From a virus: a stretch of 30,540 bases of DNA. Below the pieces are notes generated by a model. The model made no database searches. It saw nothing but the letters and a program-made list of their open reading frames with translations, and was not told the DNA's origin. Positions 29,645 through 30,540 of this stretch are shown here, piece after piece. The DNA lies in the IMG/VR virus record IMGVR_UViG_3300043772_000601, positions 1-30,540 of that record, one strand, 5' to 3'. Position 1 is the stretch's first letter; the number at the start of each line of letters is the position of its first letter. Both the position numbers and the translations under genes were made by a program.

Positions 29645-30089
29645 TATTAGCCTTTCGTCGGCATAAGCGAGAACAATAATCCCATAGATGTTCTTTAATC
29701 ACAGGGACGGTATAAATCTTATCACACCAGCCACAAATCTTGTCAACCTTTATTGACTTACAAGTTGACCTACATTTTACTCTTTTCTTCATTATGGATG
29801 GATAGCCATAAAAATCAACACCGCAATACTTACATTTTTTTTTAACCCATGAGGGATATAACTTGTACATAGATACAGTCTTCATGCCGTGGGCTTTATC
29901 GTGTTCTCTACGGTGGCATAAAAAAAGATTTTCTATTCTATTATCTGTTTTTATTCCATTAATATGATGAACTGACTCATACTCTTTCAATTCTCTTCCA
30001 ATATAATCTTCTATTATTAGAATATGTTCATAATATAACTTATTTATTGCTTTTTTATGATTAGAAGGAATCAAAGTATACTTTGACAT
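29628..30089 (-). CDS. HNH endonuclease with extra zinc ribbons
   Basis: This 153-residue protein has the HNH core SVHHINGIKTDNRIENLFLCHRREHDKAH (39-67), with H41/H42, N50 and H63 in the expected places. A C-terminal region adds several CxxC-type pairs (CKYC, CGWC, CSRLC). This arrangement is typical of free-standing homing-type HNH endonucleases in phages. Its start touches the structural gene's stop (30089), and it may be a mobile insertion in this operon. Confidence 0.82.
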   Translation of the reverse strand: MSKYTLIPSNHKKAINKLYYEHILIIEDYIGRELKEYESVHHINGIKTDNRIENLFLCHRREHDKAHGMKTVSMYKLYPSWVKKKCKYCGVDFYGYPSIMKKRVKCRSTCKSIKVDKICGWCDKIYTVPVIKEHLWDYCSRLCRRKANNDKRS

Positions 30090-30538
30090 TAAGTATTTAT
30101 GCCTGGACCTACTGCTATATAGTTCAATCTCACAGAAGTATTTACTGGAACTTCTTTCAAAAGTTCTATCTTTACTGTCATTCCATTTTTATTTAGCCCA
30201 ACAACGGTAGCAACTGCACCATTCACTCCGCCCTCTGCCTTAGCAGTATTAATATCTACAATGGTTACAGTTACATATGGATTTGCAGAAAACACTGCTG
30301 GAAATGTAATTGTCTGTGTTGTTCTGGAGTTATTTCCTTTTTGTAAAGTAATAACTCTTTGCCCCGTTACGATAGCAGCCTTGGCATCTTCTTGCTGACT
30401 AATTCCTTCTCCATATACATTTACAATTTGCTTAACATCATTGAGATCAGAAGATGATACCCTGTTGACCTGATCGATAATCTGTTTAAGCAGTTCATAT
30501 GTTAACGGTTGACCGTCACTAGGAATCTGAATTGTCAT
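30089..30538 (-). CDS. Probable phage structural protein
   Basis: This 149-residue protein begins MTIQIPSDGQPLTYELLKQIID and has a long helix and then threonine/asparagine-rich beta repeats (TQTITFPAVFSANPYVTVTIVD). The SANPYVTVT pattern is typical of receptor-binding or tail tip-associated proteins. The ATG is 3 bases from the window end, so upstream signals and any N-terminal extension are not visible. Confidence 0.6.
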   Translation of the reverse strand: MTIQIPSDGQPLTYELLKQIIDQVNRVSSSDLNDVKQIVNVYGEGISQQEDAKAAIVTGQRVITLQKGNNSRTTQTITFPAVFSANPYVTVTIVDINTAKAEGGVNGAVATVVGLNKNGMTVKIELLKEVPVNTSVRLNYIAVGPGINT

Positions 30539-30540
30539 CT

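Noticed and set aside
1-30540. Integrase, excisionase or attachment site indicating a temperate phage
   Set aside because: None was found in the window; this does not rule out lysogeny genes elsewhere.

Overview
The window is an AT-rich, densely packed stretch of a tailed double-stranded DNA phage (or prophage-like contig). Every supported gene lies on the minus strand, so transcription runs from position 30540 toward 1. Gene starts and stops usually touch or overlap (ATGA, TAATG, GTGA), as expected for translationally coupled phage operons. A WhiB-family regulator, a DUF732-like lipoprotein and a possible leaderless start point to an actinobacterial host. With such low GC, a low-GC freshwater or marine actinobacterium is a reasonable guess, but that is inference. 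No integrase, excisionase or CRISPR array was seen.

Layout in the direction of transcription (right to left). (1) 30538-25000: a probable virion protein, an HNH endonuclease, a metallophosphoesterase, several small zinc-ribbon or DNA-binding proteins, a DnaB-like helicase with a small gene just upstream, and a CHC2/Toprim primase. (2) 24956-17070: a gp32-like zinc-containing SSB, a 16-bp hairpin, a DnaE-type polymerase with a PHP domain, MazG, RecA, a small PD-(D/E)XK-type nuclease/resolvase, a Cas4-like nuclease and a RuvC-like resolvase. This is nearly a self-contained replication and recombination set. (3) 17077-12790: a 55-residue HTH protein, a DUF1599-like protein, an FmdB-like zinc ribbon, terminase small and large subunits, a SpoU-type RNA 2'-O-methyltransferase and small conserved genes. 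(4) 12434-11190: a paired-end structured element, tRNA-Gln(TTG), tRNA-Asn(GTT), short ORFs, a good sigma70-like promoter and a DUF732-like lipoprotein. (5) 11139-6612: an exported lysozyme/transglycosylase-like enzyme, a GT4-like glycosyltransferase, two probable structural proteins, a SLOG-like protein, a dCMP-deaminase-like enzyme whose N-terminus is out of frame with the obvious start, WhiB and small unknowns. (6) 6411-1: a sugar operon with a methyltransferase, Gmd, GDP-fucose synthase, a DegT/perosamine-synthase-like aminotransferase, a hexapeptide acyltransferase, a DUF4254-like protein, a GT9-like protein, a GT10 fucosyltransferase and the first 26 codons of a GT11-type fucosyltransferase.

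The most striking system is the sugar operon. Gmd makes GDP-4-keto-6-deoxymannose. The operon then encodes both known exits from that branch point: Fcl toward GDP-L-fucose, and a PerA-like aminotransferase plus acyltransferase toward an (N-acyl)perosamine-like sugar. Two fucosyltransferase families follow directly. The phage appears to carry a near-complete route to build and attach a deoxysugar glycan, either on its virion or on the infected cell's surface.

By reading the gaps I add genes that are too short or too truncated to be obvious: the GT11 start (1-78), 6612-6782, 11190-11294, 11758-11916, 12000-12167, 12790-12921 and 16910-17077. Several starts were moved to fit Shine-Dalgarno sites.
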